A stretch of DNA of 64,000 nucleotides from Modestobacter muralis (lineage in GTDB: Bacteria > Actinomycetota > Actinomycetes > Mycobacteriales > Geodermatophilaceae): positions 1-64,000 of the forward strand of contig NZ_JAAGWH010000012.1 of the NCBI RefSeq assembly GCF_010682105.1. The letters are read 5' to 3'. The notes beneath the pieces were generated by a model that worked only from the letters and a program-made list of their open reading frames with translations, did no database searches and had not been told where the DNA came from. Position numbers and translations under genes: made by a program. Positions 35,957-44,528 of this stretch are shown one piece after another (positions within the stretch are counted from its first letter, which is position 1; every line of letters begins with the position of its first letter).

Positions 35957-36988
35957 TCAGCCGGCGGCGATGAGCCCGGCCGCTGGGGCGACGGTCAGGA
36001 CCGTCCCGGCCAGCAGCAGGACCGCGAGCAGCGGGACGCCGGGCGCTCCCTCCCCGTGCCGCTGCCGCCAGACGTGCACGCCGGCGACCAGGCCGGTGAT
36101 GGTCAGCGGCGCCACCACCATCGCCACGTAGGGCATGACGCCCCACAGCACGGTGAAGGCGAAGTACAGCCCGATGCCGACGGCCAGGGCGACCACGAGC
36201 TCGCCGGCGAACCGCACCCAGGCGAGCACGCCCTGGCGGGCGGTCAGCGGCTCGGGGTCGGCCTCGGCCAGCTGGGCGGCGGTGACGACCGGGATCGGGC
36301 CGGTGACCGGGTGCTCGGCGGCGCGCCGGGCGCGCTCGACACTGTCGGGCAGCGCGGTCGAGCCGGTCACCCCGGAGCGGACGGCGGAGGTGGCGGGCCC
36401 GGTGCCGAACAGCGGCGGTGAGTCGGCCGCAGGCTCTGCGTTGTCCAGGTCGCCCTTGCGCCGCCCGGGGCGCACCGGCGGGGGTGCTGCCACCTCGGAC
36501 CTGCCGCCGCCCACCCGGCCGGTGCTCGAGGGCCCGTCACGGTCGTCGAGGTCCCAGGCGGCCGGCAGCGAGGCCGAGGTGCGGGCCGGCTCCGGCGTCC
36601 GGGCGGGTGCGGGGGTGCGGGCGGGGGCGACCGGACCGGCGAGGCCGGCCGCCGGCCGGGCTGCGGGCTCGGGTGCCGGGGTCCAGCCCTTGCCGACCGG
36701 ACGGGAGGGCGCAGCCGGCGCCGGGCGCGCGACCGGCACCTGGGCTTGCGCCTGCGCCCTGGCCTGCGCCTGCGCTGCGGCGCGTGCCGCGGGCGGCCGG
36801 ACCGGCGGCTCGGCCCGCGGGGTGCCCGGCGAGGACTCGACGCGCGCCGACCGGCCGGTGGACTCCACGTCCTCGCCGGGGCGGCGCCGCCGCCCCGGGC
36901 GCGTGCCGAGCTCGCTCTCCAGGCCGTGCTCGCGGAGGATCTCGGCGAGCGAGCGGACGCTGTACTCCCCCGAGTCGGTCTGCGACAT
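35957..36988 (-). CDS. proline/alanine-rich membrane protein (Rv0497-like)
   Basis: 343 residues: short conserved N-terminus (YSVRSLAEILREHGLESELG), about 190 residues of Ala/Pro/Arg low complexity including an alternating Ala-Gln tract (AQAQARAQAQAQ), then two or three transmembrane helices at the C-terminus (ELVVALAVGIGLYFAF, MVVAPLTITGLVAGVHV, LLAVLLLAGTVLTV). Function unknown; the homologous mycobacterial gene also sits between ppx and proC. ATG shares one base with the ppx stop (TGATG). Confidence 0.7.
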   Translation of the reverse strand: MSQTDSGEYSVRSLAEILREHGLESELGTRPGRRRRPGEDVESTGRSARVESSPGTPRAEPPVRPPAARAAAQAQARAQAQAQVPVARPAPAAPSRPVGKGWTPAPEPAARPAAGLAGPVAPARTPAPARTPEPARTSASLPAAWDLDDRDGPSSTGRVGGGRSEVAAPPPVRPGRRKGDLDNAEPAADSPPLFGTGPATSAVRSGVTGSTALPDSVERARRAAEHPVTGPIPVVTAAQLAEADPEPLTARQGVLAWVRFAGELVVALAVGIGLYFAFTVLWGVMPYVAMVVAPLTITGLVAGVHVWRQRHGEGAPGVPLLAVLLLAGTVLTVAPAAGLIAAG

Positions 36989-37932
36989 CAGGCTCCCTCC
37001 AGCTGGTCCATCCGGCGGAGGATGACTCCCTCACGCAGTGCCCACGGGCAGATCCGCACAGACGTTACGTCCACGGCGCGCATCGCGGCCTGCGCCACGA
37101 CGGCGCCGGCCGGGACCTGGTGCGCGCGTTGCGCCGACACGCCCTGCAGCTCGGCCAGCGCGGTGGCCTCGATCCGGGAGACGAAGCCCCGCACCTGGGT
37201 CAACCCGGTGGCGGTCATCCCGCGGGGCGCGCGCAGCCCGGCCCCCGACGGCGCGGCCCCGGCCAGCCGGGCGAGGGTGCGGAAGGTCTTGGAGGTGGCG
37301 GCCACCAGGTCCGGTTCGCCGGCGGCGCGCAGCTTCTCCCCGACCGGGGCCAGGACGTCGGCGGCGTGTTCCTCCAGGGCGGCCAGCGCCCGGAGGTCCG
37401 GGCGGCCCCCGGTCTCGGCGTCGGGCAGGAAGCGCCGGGTCATCCGGCCGGCGCCCAGCGGCACCGACAGGGCGACGTCGGGGTCCTCGTCGATGCCGGT
37501 CGCGAGCTCCAGTGAGCCGCCGCCGATGTCGAGCACCAGCAGCCGGCCCGCGCTCCAGCCGAACCAGCGCCGCACGGCCAGGAAGGTCAGCCGGGCCTCG
37601 TCCTCGCCGGTGAGCACCTGCAGGTCCACGCCGGTCTGCTCACGGACGCGGCGGAGCACCGCGGCGCCGTTGTCGGCCTCCCGGATCGCGGAGGTCACGA
37701 AGGCCAGCAGCTCGTCGCAGCGCTGCTCAGCCGCCTGCTGCTTGGCCCGCAGCACCGCGTTGAGCAGCGTCTTCTCCCCCGCCTTGGACAGCTTGCCGTC
37801 CTCGCCCACGTGCTCGGCCAGCCGCAGCACCGACCGGTCGTCGTGCATCGGCGTGGGGTGGGCACCCCGGTGCGCGTCCACCACCAGCAGGTGCACCGTG
37901 TTGGAGCCGACGTCCAGAACCCCGAGTCGCAT
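36988..37932 (-). CDS. Ppx/GppA phosphatase-family protein
   Basis: 314 residues of the sugar-kinase/Hsp70-like fold: [20 protein letters not shown] (phosphate 1), [26 protein letters not shown] (phosphate 2) and [14 protein letters not shown]. It hydrolyses polyphosphate or (p)ppGpp in related enzymes; this short form equals mycobacterial Ppx1 (Rv0496), where exopolyphosphatase activity on short chains is reported. ATG at 37932 is at the start of homology; the longer open frame beyond it is antisense to the next gene. Confidence 0.87.
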   Translation of the reverse strand: MRLGVLDVGSNTVHLLVVDAHRGAHPTPMHDDRSVLRLAEHVGEDGKLSKAGEKTLLNAVLRAKQQAAEQRCDELLAFVTSAIREADNGAAVLRRVREQTGVDLQVLTGEDEARLTFLAVRRWFGWSAGRLLVLDIGGGSLELATGIDEDPDVALSVPLGAGRMTRRFLPDAETGGRPDLRALAALEEHAADVLAPVGEKLRAAGEPDLVAATSKTFRTLARLAGAAPSGAGLRAPRGMTATGLTQVRGFVSRIEATALAELQGVSAQRAHQVPAGAVVAQAAMRAVDVTSVRICPWALREGVILRRMDQLEGA

Positions 37933-38016
37933 GCCGAGAGTGTGCCTGGCCCTCCAGCGGTCCGCGCCGAGCGGAGCGAGGAGTGCGGGGAAGGGCTCCG
38001 TCACTACCCTGCTCCG

Positions 38017-38856
38017 GTGGACCCGAGCACCGTCGTCGAACCGCCACCCGAGGTCGGTCTGGACTTCCCCCGCGAGTGGGTCGAGTTCCCCGACCCGGCC
38101 GACCCCGAGCACCTCGTCCGCGCCGACCTCACCTGGCTGACCAGCGCCTGGACCTGCGTGTTCGGCCGCGGCTGCGCCGGGGTGGTGGCCGGGCGTGCCG
38201 AGGACGGCTGCTGCAACCACGGCGCCTTCTTCACCGACAGCGACGACCTGGAGCGGGTGGCGGCGTCGGTGGCCGACCTGACCCCCGCCGACTGGCAGCG
38301 GCACCCGGGCACCGCGGTGGGCCGGGACGACTGGACCGAGGCCGACACCCTCGACGAGCCGGCGGAGGACGGGACGGCGGAGCAGGCCCTGCGCACCCGG
38401 GTCGTCGACGGCGCCTGCGTCTTCCTCAACCGGCCCGGCCACCCCGCGGGTGCGGGCTGCGCGCTGCACGCGATGGCGCTGCGCCAGGGCCGGCACCCGC
38501 TGGAGACCAAGCCGGACGTCTGCTGGCAGCTGCCGGTGCGCCGGGAGCAGGAGTGGGTCGACCGCCCCGACGACACCCGCGTGCTGGTCTCCAGCATCGG
38601 CGAGTTCGACCGGCGCGGCTGGGGCCCCGGCGGGCACGACCTGCACTGGTGGTGCACCGGCTCCCCCACCGCGCACGTGTCGGCCGAGCCGCTGGTGGAG
38701 ACCTACGGCCCCGAGCTCACCGCGCTGCTCGGGCCCGCGGCCTACGCCGAGCTACGCCGGCTGACCGAGGCCCGCATGGACGCCGGCCTCGTCGCCCCGC
38801 ACCCGGCCAGCCCCCGGCCCGTGCCCGTGGAGCTGCACCGCCGTCGTCCCGACTGA
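38017..38856 (+). CDS. conserved Cys-rich protein (Rv0495c-like)
   Basis: 279 residues with an unusual set of Cys/His: [49 protein letters not shown] and HWWCTG. The pattern suggests metal or iron-sulfur binding, but I know no assigned function. The same gene neighbours ppx in mycobacteria. TACCCT at 38005-38010 is 6 nt before the GTG, a leaderless-type start. The last 105 bp overlap the end of the convergent GlxA-type gene. Confidence 0.8.
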   Translation: MDPSTVVEPPPEVGLDFPREWVEFPDPADPEHLVRADLTWLTSAWTCVFGRGCAGVVAGRAEDGCCNHGAFFTDSDDLERVAASVADLTPADWQRHPGTAVGRDDWTEADTLDEPAEDGTAEQALRTRVVDGACVFLNRPGHPAGAGCALHAMALRQGRHPLETKPDVCWQLPVRREQEWVDRPDDTRVLVSSIGEFDRRGWGPGGHDLHWWCTGSPTAHVSAEPLVETYGPELTALLGPAAYAELRRLTEARMDAGLVAPHPASPRPVPVELHRRRPD

Positions 38857-39828
38857 ACCGGCGCCGGGCCGGAAGGTCTGCCGGTAGGCGCGCGGGGAGA
38901 CCCCGCGCCGGCGGCCGAACTGCTCGCGCAGCCCGGCCGCGGTGCCGAACCCGACCAGCCGGGCGATCTCCTCGACGGGGGCGTCGCTGTCCTCCAGCAG
39001 CGCCTCGGCCGCGGCCAGCCGCTGGGCCAGCAGCCAGGCGTGCGGCGTCGTCCCGGTGGTGGCCTTGAACCGGCGGGCGAAGCTGCGCGGGCTCATCAGC
39101 GCGCGGCGGGCCAGCAGCGGCACGCTGATGTCCTCCGCCAGGTGTGCCCGCGCCCAGTCCAGGACGACGCCGAGCAGGTCGTCCTCGCAGCGGGCCACCG
39201 GGGTGTCGATGAACTGGGCCTGCCCGCCGTCGCGGTGCGGGGGCACGACCATCTCCCGGGCCAGCGCGTTCGCCGCCGTCGCGCCCCACTCCCGGCGCAC
39301 CACGTGCAGCAGGGTGTCCACCCCCGCGGCGGTGCCGGCACCGGTGATCAGCCGGCCGTTGTCGACGTAGAGGACGGCGGGGTCGACGTGCACGGCCGGG
39401 TACCGGGCGGCGAGCTCGCCGGCGAACCGCCAGTGCGTGGTGGCCCGCAGCCCGTCGAGCAGTCCCGTCTCGGCCAGCACGAACGCCCCCGTGCAGGAGC
39501 TGATCAGCAGGGCGCCGCGGGCGTGCGCGGCCCGCAGCGCGTCGAGCAGCGCCGGCGGCGGGACGGTGTCGACCAGCTCCCAGGCGGTGATCAGCACGAT
39601 GTCGGAGACGGCCAGGCGCTCCAGCCCGTGCGCGACGGTGACCGGGATGCCGGTGTCGGTGTGCACCACCCCCGGGACCGGCGCGACCATCGCGAAGTCG
39701 AACAGCGGCAGGCCCATCGCCCGGCGGTCGTAGCCGAAGAACTCGGCCGCCACGCCCAGCCCGAAGCCGCCGACCAGCCCGTCGTCGACCACCACACTGA
39801 CCACCACGCGGGAGCTCTGCGCCGTCAT
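38752..39828 (-). CDS. GlxA-type AraC-family regulator
   Basis: 358 residues: N-terminal DJ-1/PfpI-like domain ([47 protein letters not shown]) and a C-terminal AraC DNA-binding domain with two HTH motifs ([20 protein letters not shown] and [20 protein letters not shown], then [11 protein letters not shown]). ATG at 39828 is used; a GTG two codons earlier is possible. About 35 residues after the AraC domain are translated from DNA antisense to the end of the convergent Cys-rich gene and look non-conserved. Confidence 0.85.
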   Translation of the reverse strand: MTAQSSRVVVSVVVDDGLVGGFGLGVAAEFFGYDRRAMGLPLFDFAMVAPVPGVVHTDTGIPVTVAHGLERLAVSDIVLITAWELVDTVPPPALLDALRAAHARGALLISSCTGAFVLAETGLLDGLRATTHWRFAGELAARYPAVHVDPAVLYVDNGRLITGAGTAAGVDTLLHVVRREWGATAANALAREMVVPPHRDGGQAQFIDTPVARCEDDLLGVVLDWARAHLAEDISVPLLARRALMSPRSFARRFKATTGTTPHAWLLAQRLAAAEALLEDSDAPVEEIARLVGFGTAAGLREQFGRRRGVSPRAYRQTFRPGAGSVGTTAVQLHGHGPGAGRVRGDEAGVHAGLGQPA

Positions 39829-39909
39829 GGCCACACGATGGCAGAAGTGACGCGGTCGTGGTCAGCTCTGCCACTCGTCCGGTGCGTCCACCGCGCCCAG
39901 GCTCGGGCC

Positions 39910-40140
39910 ATGTTGCTGATCACCTGCCCCGTGACCGGGGTCGACGAGCTCGTCGCCGAGCGGCACGTGCGCTCGGCCACCAACCACCCGACCTATGTCG
40001 CCCTGGCCGTGGCGTGCCCGTGCGGCCTGGTGCACGTCTACCGGACCGGCCGCCGCTGGGAGCTGGCCCGGGCCCGGGTCGCCACCCGCACCGCAGCACC
40101 GGCCGAGCGCGCGGAGGCGGTCCAGCCACAGCGCGTGTGA
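39910..40140 (+). CDS. small hypothetical protein, CPxTG/CPCG Cys motifs
   Basis: 76 residues starting MLLITCPVTGVDELV and containing VALAVACPCGLVHVYRTGRRWE, giving Cys pairs that could form a small zinc-ribbon-like site. Unknown family. It is divergent from the GlxA-type gene and just ahead of the DUF3072 gene. Confidence 0.5.
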   Translation: MLLITCPVTGVDELVAERHVRSATNHPTYVALAVACPCGLVHVYRTGRRWELARARVATRTAAPAERAEAVQPQRV

Positions 40141-40169
40141 GCGCTCCGAGCCGGGGGTAGTTCGAACAC

Positions 40170-40397
40170 ATGAGCGAATCGAATGCACCTGTGAACAGCG
40201 GTCAGCCCGGCGACCCCAGCGCCGAGAAGGACCCCTCCGACTGGGTCACCGGCGGCGAGCCGGCCACCGGCGCCCAGAAGAGCTACCTCCACACCCTGGC
40301 CAACCAGGCCGGCGAAGAGGTCCCCGACGACATCAGCAAGGCCGACGCCTCGATCAAGATCGACGAGCTCCAGAACGAGACCGGCCGCGGCAAGTGA
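40170..40397 (+). CDS. DUF3072 protein
   Basis: 75 residues, hydrophilic and acidic. The signature DPSDWVTGGEPATGAQKSYL and TLANQAGEEVPDDISKADAS matches DUF3072, a small family in actinobacteria and some proteobacteria with no known biochemical role. Followed within 7 bp by a perfect hairpin. Confidence 0.85.
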   Translation: MSESNAPVNSGQPGDPSAEKDPSDWVTGGEPATGAQKSYLHTLANQAGEEVPDDISKADASIKIDELQNETGRGK

Positions 40398-40403
40398 ACT
40401 GAC

Positions 40404-40427
40404 GGCTGGTGTCCACGGACACCAGCC
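40404..40427 (+). terminator. hairpin terminator after DUF3072 gene
   Basis: Arms GGCTGGTGTC (40404-40413) and GACACCAGCC (40418-40427) pair perfectly around a CACG loop, 6 bp beyond the stop codon. Confidence 0.7.
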
Positions 40428-40461
40428 ACCGCCACACCCACGTGGGAACGGCGGAGCCGGT

Positions 40462-40623
40462 CAGCCCGGACGGTGGGCCCGCAGGGTCCACCTCCGGGCT
40501 GACGGGAAACGGCTCAGCTAAGAGCGACCCGGACGGGGGTCGCGGGGCATGACACGCCGCAGGCGGTGACGCCGGACGGTGGGCCCGCAGGGTCCACCTC
40601 CGACGTCACGGGAAACGGCTCAG
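40462..40623. repeat. tandem pair of structured repeats, candidate RNA
   Basis: Two copies, 40462-40517 and 40566-40623. Each has an outer stem (CAGCCCGGA/TCCGGGCTG in copy 1; GTGACGCCGGA/TCCGACGTCAC with one mismatch in copy 2), an identical inner hairpin GGTGGGCCC-GCA-GGGTCCACC and the same tail ACGGGAAACGGCTCAG. The outer stems differ in sequence but both pair. Between them is another hairpin, GCGACCC...GGGTCGC, from 40523. Lies between DUF3072 (+) and regX3 (-) 3' ends; which strand is transcribed is unclear. Confidence 0.6.
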
Positions 40624-40675
40624 GGCGTGGTGACCCCGCTCCTGGCCGCGCTGCGATCCGGAGGATCACGATCAG

Positions 40676-41356
40676 TCACGCCTCGAACTTGTACCCCAGC
40701 CCGCGGACGGTGACCAGGTAGCGCGGGTTGGCCGGGTCGGGCTCGAGCTTGGCGCGCAGCCGCTTGACGTGGACGTCGAGGGTCTTGGTGTCGCCGACGT
40801 AGTCCGCGCCCCACACCCGGTCGATGAGCTGACCGCGGGTGAGCACCCGGCCGGCGTTGCGCAGCAGCAGCTCGAGGAGGTCGAACTCCTTGAGCGGCAG
40901 GGACACCGGGGCACCGTCGACGGCGACCACGTGCCGGTCGACGTCCAGGCGGACCGGGCCGGCGGCCAGGGTGGCCTCGGTGGACACCTCGGCCTCGGTC
41001 CCGCGACGCAGCACCGCCCGCATGCGGGCGACCAGCTCCCGCGCCGAGTAGGGCTTGGTGACGTAGTCGTCGGCCCCCAGCTCCAGGCCGACGACCTTGT
41101 CGATCTCGGTGTCCTTGGCCGTCAGCATGATGATCGGCACGGAGCTCTTCGCCCGCAGCGACCGGCAGACCTCGGTGCCGGACAGGCCCGGCAGCATGAG
41201 GTCCAGCAGCACGATGTCGGCTCCGGCCCGATCGAACTCGACGAGCGCGTCCGTGCCGGTGGCCGCCACGACGGTGTCGTAGCCCTCCCGACGCAGCATG
41301 TAGGACAGCGCATCGGAGAAGGACTCCTCGTCCTCCACCACGAGCACTCGGGTCAT
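40676..41356 (-). CDS. regX3: phosphate-responsive response regulator RegX3/PhoP
   Basis: 226 residues of the OmpR/PhoB class. Receiver: VLVVEDEESFSDAL, phosphorylated Asp in IVLLDLMLPGLSG (about residue 52), MLTAKD and YVTKPYSAREL. C-terminal winged helix: LPLKEFDLLELLLRNAGRVL and TLDVHVKRLRAKLE. ATG overlaps the senX3 stop (ATGA). Orthologues control phosphate-starvation genes. Confidence 0.93.
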   Translation of the reverse strand: MTRVLVVEDEESFSDALSYMLRREGYDTVVAATGTDALVEFDRAGADIVLLDLMLPGLSGTEVCRSLRAKSSVPIIMLTAKDTEIDKVVGLELGADDYVTKPYSARELVARMRAVLRRGTEAEVSTEATLAAGPVRLDVDRHVVAVDGAPVSLPLKEFDLLELLLRNAGRVLTRGQLIDRVWGADYVGDTKTLDVHVKRLRAKLEPDPANPRYLVTVRGLGYKFEA

Positions 41357-42705
41357 TGCCGTCCTCTCCTCGCAGCCCCAGCGGGGCCGTGGTCAGTGTC
41401 CCCGGGGACGTCGGCGCCGGTGGCGTCGAACCCCCGGGACGGGTGCAGTGGGGGAACCGGCGGGCGCTCGGGCGCCGCCTGGTCGTGGGGTTCCTCGGCG
41501 TCGGCGTCGAGCGGGATCCGCAGCGTGAAGGTGGAACCGAGGCCCTCCTCGCTCCACACGGTGACCGAGCCTCCGTGGTTGCTGGCCACGTGCTTGACGA
41601 TGGCGAGACCGAGCCCGGTGCCGCCGGTGGCGCTGGCCCGGGACTGGTCGACCCGGTAGAACCGCTCGAAGACCCGGGAGCGGTCCGAGCGCGGGATGCC
41701 GATGCCGGAGTCGGTCACGGCGATCTCGGCGAACCCCGACCGGGCGCGGGCGCCCACGGCGATGGTCGTGTCCGGGGGGCTGTAGGCGACGGCGTTGGCC
41801 AGCAGGTTGGTCAGCGCGGTGGCCAGCTGCGCCTCCGCGCCGCGGACGACCAGGCCGGGCTGCGCGGCGACGGCGAGCTGGATGTCCTTGGCCGCGGCGG
41901 CGGCGCGGGTGCGGTCGACGGCCTCGGCGACGACGGTGCCGACCGCGACCGGCACCAGCTCGGGCAGCGGCTCGGCGCCCTGCAGCCGGGACAGGTCGAT
42001 CAGCTCGCGCACCAGCCGGGCGAGCCGGGCGGCCTCGTGCTGCATCCGGGCGGCGAACCGCTGGACGGTCTCCGGGTCGTCGGCCGCGCCCTGGACGGCC
42101 TCGGCCAGCAGCGCGAGCGCACCGACCGGTGTCTTGAGCTCGTGCCCGACGTTGGCGACGAAGTCGCGGCGCACGGCCTCGACCCGGCGGGCCTCGGTGA
42201 CGTCCTGCAGCACCAGGGCGACCGGGCCGGGCTGGACGACGGGCCCGGTGCCCAGCCGGATGCCGTGCACGCCGACCATCCGGGGGCCGGTGCCCACCAG
42301 GTCACCGGGCAGGGCGACGTCGGCACGCCGGCTGCCGGTGAGCTGCACGTTGCGGGCGACCTCGACCAGACCGGGCACGAGCACACGGTTGCCGCGCAGG
42401 ATGCCCAGCGCGCGGGCCGAGGGGTTGGCCATGAGCACGGCGTCGTCGGCGCCCAGCACGATGACGGCGGGGTCCATCAGGTCGACCAGCCGGCGACTGA
42501 GCGCGCCCTCCTCGTCGGCCCGCAGCTCGCTGCGGTCCTCGGCCGTACCGGGGGCGCGCTCCTCCCGCCGCTGGCGGGCGCGCGGGGACCGCACCGCCAC
42601 TGCCACCGAGGCGAGCAGCAGGCCGAGCACGAGGCCCACCAGCAGGGCGACCAACGGGTCCACGGGGCCGATGCTAGACACGGACGGGCCCTCCACCGGC
42701 GCCAC
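41353..42705 (-). CDS. senX3: sensor histidine kinase SenX3/PhoR
   Basis: 450 residues: one N-terminal transmembrane helix (ALLVGLVLGLLLASVAVAV), a PAS-like sensor segment (about 75-185), the HisKA dimerisation helix with DFVANVGHELKTPVGAL (phospho-His), and an ATP-binding domain with NLLANAVAYSPP, DSGIGIPRSD and GTGLGLAIVKH. A disordered acidic/Pro tail ends it. Works with RegX3, and in related bacteria with PhoU and the Pst transporter, to sense phosphate. Divergent from phoU. Confidence 0.92.
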   Translation of the reverse strand: MAPVEGPSVSSIGPVDPLVALLVGLVLGLLLASVAVAVRSPRARQRREERAPGTAEDRSELRADEEGALSRRLVDLMDPAVIVLGADDAVLMANPSARALGILRGNRVLVPGLVEVARNVQLTGSRRADVALPGDLVGTGPRMVGVHGIRLGTGPVVQPGPVALVLQDVTEARRVEAVRRDFVANVGHELKTPVGALALLAEAVQGAADDPETVQRFAARMQHEAARLARLVRELIDLSRLQGAEPLPELVPVAVGTVVAEAVDRTRAAAAAKDIQLAVAAQPGLVVRGAEAQLATALTNLLANAVAYSPPDTTIAVGARARSGFAEIAVTDSGIGIPRSDRSRVFERFYRVDQSRASATGGTGLGLAIVKHVASNHGGSVTVWSEEGLGSTFTLRIPLDADAEEPHDQAAPERPPVPPLHPSRGFDATGADVPGDTDHGPAGAARRGRQ

Positions 42706-42706
42706 A

Positions 42707-42719
42707 GGTGATCATCACC
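42707..42719. promoter_or_regulatory. palindrome GGTGATCATCACC at senX3 promoter
   Basis: Perfect 13-bp palindrome (6-bp arms about a central C) immediately upstream of the senX3 start; a second GGTGATC follows near 42728. Could be an operator. Confidence 0.3.
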
Positions 42720-42735
42720 CGCTCGGGGGTGATCT

Positions 42736-42768
42736 GTTCACCGCTGCGCACCAGGGCGTTCACCAGCC
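42736..42768. promoter_or_regulatory. Pho-box-like direct repeats between senX3 and phoU
   Basis: GTTCACC occurs at 42736-42742 and again at 42758-42764, exactly 22 bp (two 11-bp units) apart, with a degenerate unit between (CGCACC at 42747). Streptomyces PhoP binds 11-bp direct repeat units built on GTTCACC, so this is a likely RegX3/PhoP site controlling both divergent genes. Confidence 0.55.
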
Positions 42769-42902
42769 AGCCTCCTCCGACGGCGCTCCCGGTCTCTACC
42801 CTCGGGGCACACGTGTCGCGCACAGCCATGGGCACGGGCAGCTGGGGCGCGTCACCGACGTCGGGCGTCACCTGGGCGCACACGACGCGATGAGGAGGAA
42901 CG

Positions 42903-43568
42903 GTGCGCGAGAGCTACCGCGAGGAACTGGACGACATCAACGCCTGTCTGGTGGGGATGGCGAACTCGGTCGGATCGGCGATGAGCACGGCGACGACCGC
43001 CCTGCTCGACGCCGACGTGGCCCTGGCCGACCTGGTGATCGCCGGGGACCGGCGGATCGACGCCGTCCGGGAGAGCATCGAGGAGCGCTGCTTCACCCTG
43101 CTGGCCCGCCAGCAGCCGGTCGCCACCGACCTGCGCGCGATCACCACCGCGATGCGCATCGTGGCCGACCTGGAGCGGATGGGCGACCTCGCCGAGCACA
43201 TCGCGAAGGTGGCCCGGATGCGCTTCCCGGAGCACGCGGTCCCCCAGGAGGTGCGGCCGATCTTCCTGGAGGCCGGGCACGTCGCCGAGAGCCTGGTCGC
43301 CAAGGCCGGCACGGTCATCGCCAAGCGGGACGTCGAGACGGCCATCGAGCTCGAGGCCGAGGACGACGTCATGGACCAGCTGCACAAGTCCATGTTCCGC
43401 GAGCTGCTGAGCGAGGACTGGCCGCACGGCATCGAGGCGGCCATCGACGTGACCCTGCTGGGCCGCTACTACGAGCGCTTCGCCGACCACGCCGTGAGCG
43501 TGGCCCGCCGGGTGATCTACCTGGTCACCGGCGAGCGCCCGCTGAGCACCCCGGCCGAGACGCACTGA
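42903..43568 (+). CDS. phoU: phosphate signalling protein PhoU
   Basis: 221 residues, all-helical, two PhoU repeats with the acidic metal-binding motifs ERMGDLAEHIAKVA (about residues 97-110) and YYERFADHAVSVAR (about 190-203). It links the Pst transporter to SenX3 and keeps the kinase off in high phosphate. GTG start after GGAGG at 42894-42898. Divergent from senX3, as in Streptomyces. A strong terminator follows. Confidence 0.92.
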   Translation: MRESYREELDDINACLVGMANSVGSAMSTATTALLDADVALADLVIAGDRRIDAVRESIEERCFTLLARQQPVATDLRAITTAMRIVADLERMGDLAEHIAKVARMRFPEHAVPQEVRPIFLEAGHVAESLVAKAGTVIAKRDVETAIELEAEDDVMDQLHKSMFRELLSEDWPHGIEAAIDVTLLGRYYERFADHAVSVARRVIYLVTGERPLSTPAETH

Positions 43569-43570
43569 GC

Positions 43571-43615
43571 TACGACGAAGGCCCCACCCGCCGAGCGGGT
43601 GGGGCCTTCGTCGTA
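43571..43615. terminator. hairpin terminator after phoU
   Basis: Perfect 21-bp inverted repeat (43571-43591 and 43595-43615) with a CGA loop, 2 bp beyond the phoU stop; the strongest hairpin in the window. Directly followed by copy 3 of the dispersed 3' element, which serves the convergent gpm gene. Confidence 0.88.
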
Positions 43616-43616
43616 C

Positions 43617-43672
43617 GGCCCCTCTGCAGGGTCCCGCCCCGAGCTCGCGAGGGGTGGGGGGCAGAGAGGTCC
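43617..43672 (-). repeat. dispersed 3' hairpin element, copy 3 (after gpm1)
   Basis: Outer stem CCCCTCTGC (43619-43627) pairs with GCAGAGAGG (43661-43669) with one mismatch; loop CGAGCTCGCGAG. One base from the gpm1 TAA stop. Confidence 0.7.
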
Positions 43673-43673
43673 T

Positions 43674-44426
43674 TTACTTGCCCTGGTTCTTGACGGCCTC
43701 GATGGCGGCGGCCGCGGCGTCGGGGTCGAGGTACTGGCCGCCGGTGGTGAGCGGGCGCAGGTCGTCGTCGAGGTCGTAGCGCAGCGGGACACCGGTGGGG
43801 ATGTTCAGCCCGACGACCTCCGCGTCGCCCATGCCGTCGAGGTGCTTGACCAGGGCCCGCAGGCTGTTGCCGTGTGCGGTGACCAGCACGGTCTTCCCGG
43901 CGCGCAGGTCCGGCACGATCGCGTCGTACCAGTAGGGCAGCATCCGCACGACGACGTCGGCCAGGCACTCGGTGGCCGGCCGCACCTCCGGGGGCAGGGC
44001 GGCGTAGCGCGGGTCGGCGTCCTGGCTGAACTCGCTGCCGGCCTCGATCGGCGGCGGCGGGGTGTCGTAGCTGCGGCGCCAGGTCATGAACTGCTCCTCG
44101 CCGTACTCGGCGAGGGTGGCGGCCTTGTCCTTGCCCTGCAGGGCGCCGTAGTGGCGCTCGTTGAGCCGCCAGGAGCGGCGCACCGGGACCCACTGCCGGT
44201 CGGCGGCGGCCAGCGCCAGCTCTGCGGTGGTGATCGCCCGCTTCAGGAGTGAGGTGTGCAGGACGTCGGGCAGCACGTCGTGCTCGCCGAGCAGCCGGCC
44301 GCCGCGGGCCGCCTCCGCGCGGCCCTTCTCCGACAGCTCGACGTCCACCCAGCCGGTGAAGAGGTTGGCCTTGTTCCACTCGCTCTCGCCGTGGCGGAGC
44401 AGGATGAGGGTCCCAGAGGAGGTCAC
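43674..44426 (-). CDS. gpmA: 2,3-bisphosphoglycerate-dependent phosphoglycerate mutase
   Basis: 250 residues, glycolytic interconversion of 3- and 2-phosphoglycerate. [20 protein letters not shown] carries the phospho-His; [14 protein letters not shown] is the classic substrate loop; second catalytic His in [16 protein letters not shown]. Length and motifs fit true dPGM, unlike the other histidine phosphatase in this window. GTG start. Neighbour order with mshA and senX3-regX3 matches mycobacterial gpm1. Confidence 0.92.
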   Translation of the reverse strand: MTSSGTLILLRHGESEWNKANLFTGWVDVELSEKGRAEAARGGRLLGEHDVLPDVLHTSLLKRAITTAELALAAADRQWVPVRRSWRLNERHYGALQGKDKAATLAEYGEEQFMTWRRSYDTPPPPIEAGSEFSQDADPRYAALPPEVRPATECLADVVVRMLPYWYDAIVPDLRAGKTVLVTAHGNSLRALVKHLDGMGDAEVVGLNIPTGVPLRYDLDDDLRPLTTGGQYLDPDAAAAAIEAVKNQGK

Positions 44427-44466
44427 GCCGCCATCCTGCCCGACCGGCTCCGCAGCGTGCTGGGAC

Positions 44467-44523
44467 GGCCCCCGCGCAGGGGCCCGCCGCGAGCGTGCGA
44501 GCGGTGGAGGGGCGCGGGGGTCC
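44467..44523 (-). repeat. dispersed 3' hairpin element, copy 4 (after oxoamine synthase gene)
   Basis: Outer stem CCCCCGCGC (44469-44477) pairs with GCGCGGGGG (44512-44520), again different in sequence from the other copies but fully paired; loop CGAGCGTGCGAG. It lies 5 bp beyond the stop codon. Confidence 0.7.
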
Positions 44524-44528
44524 TCCCC

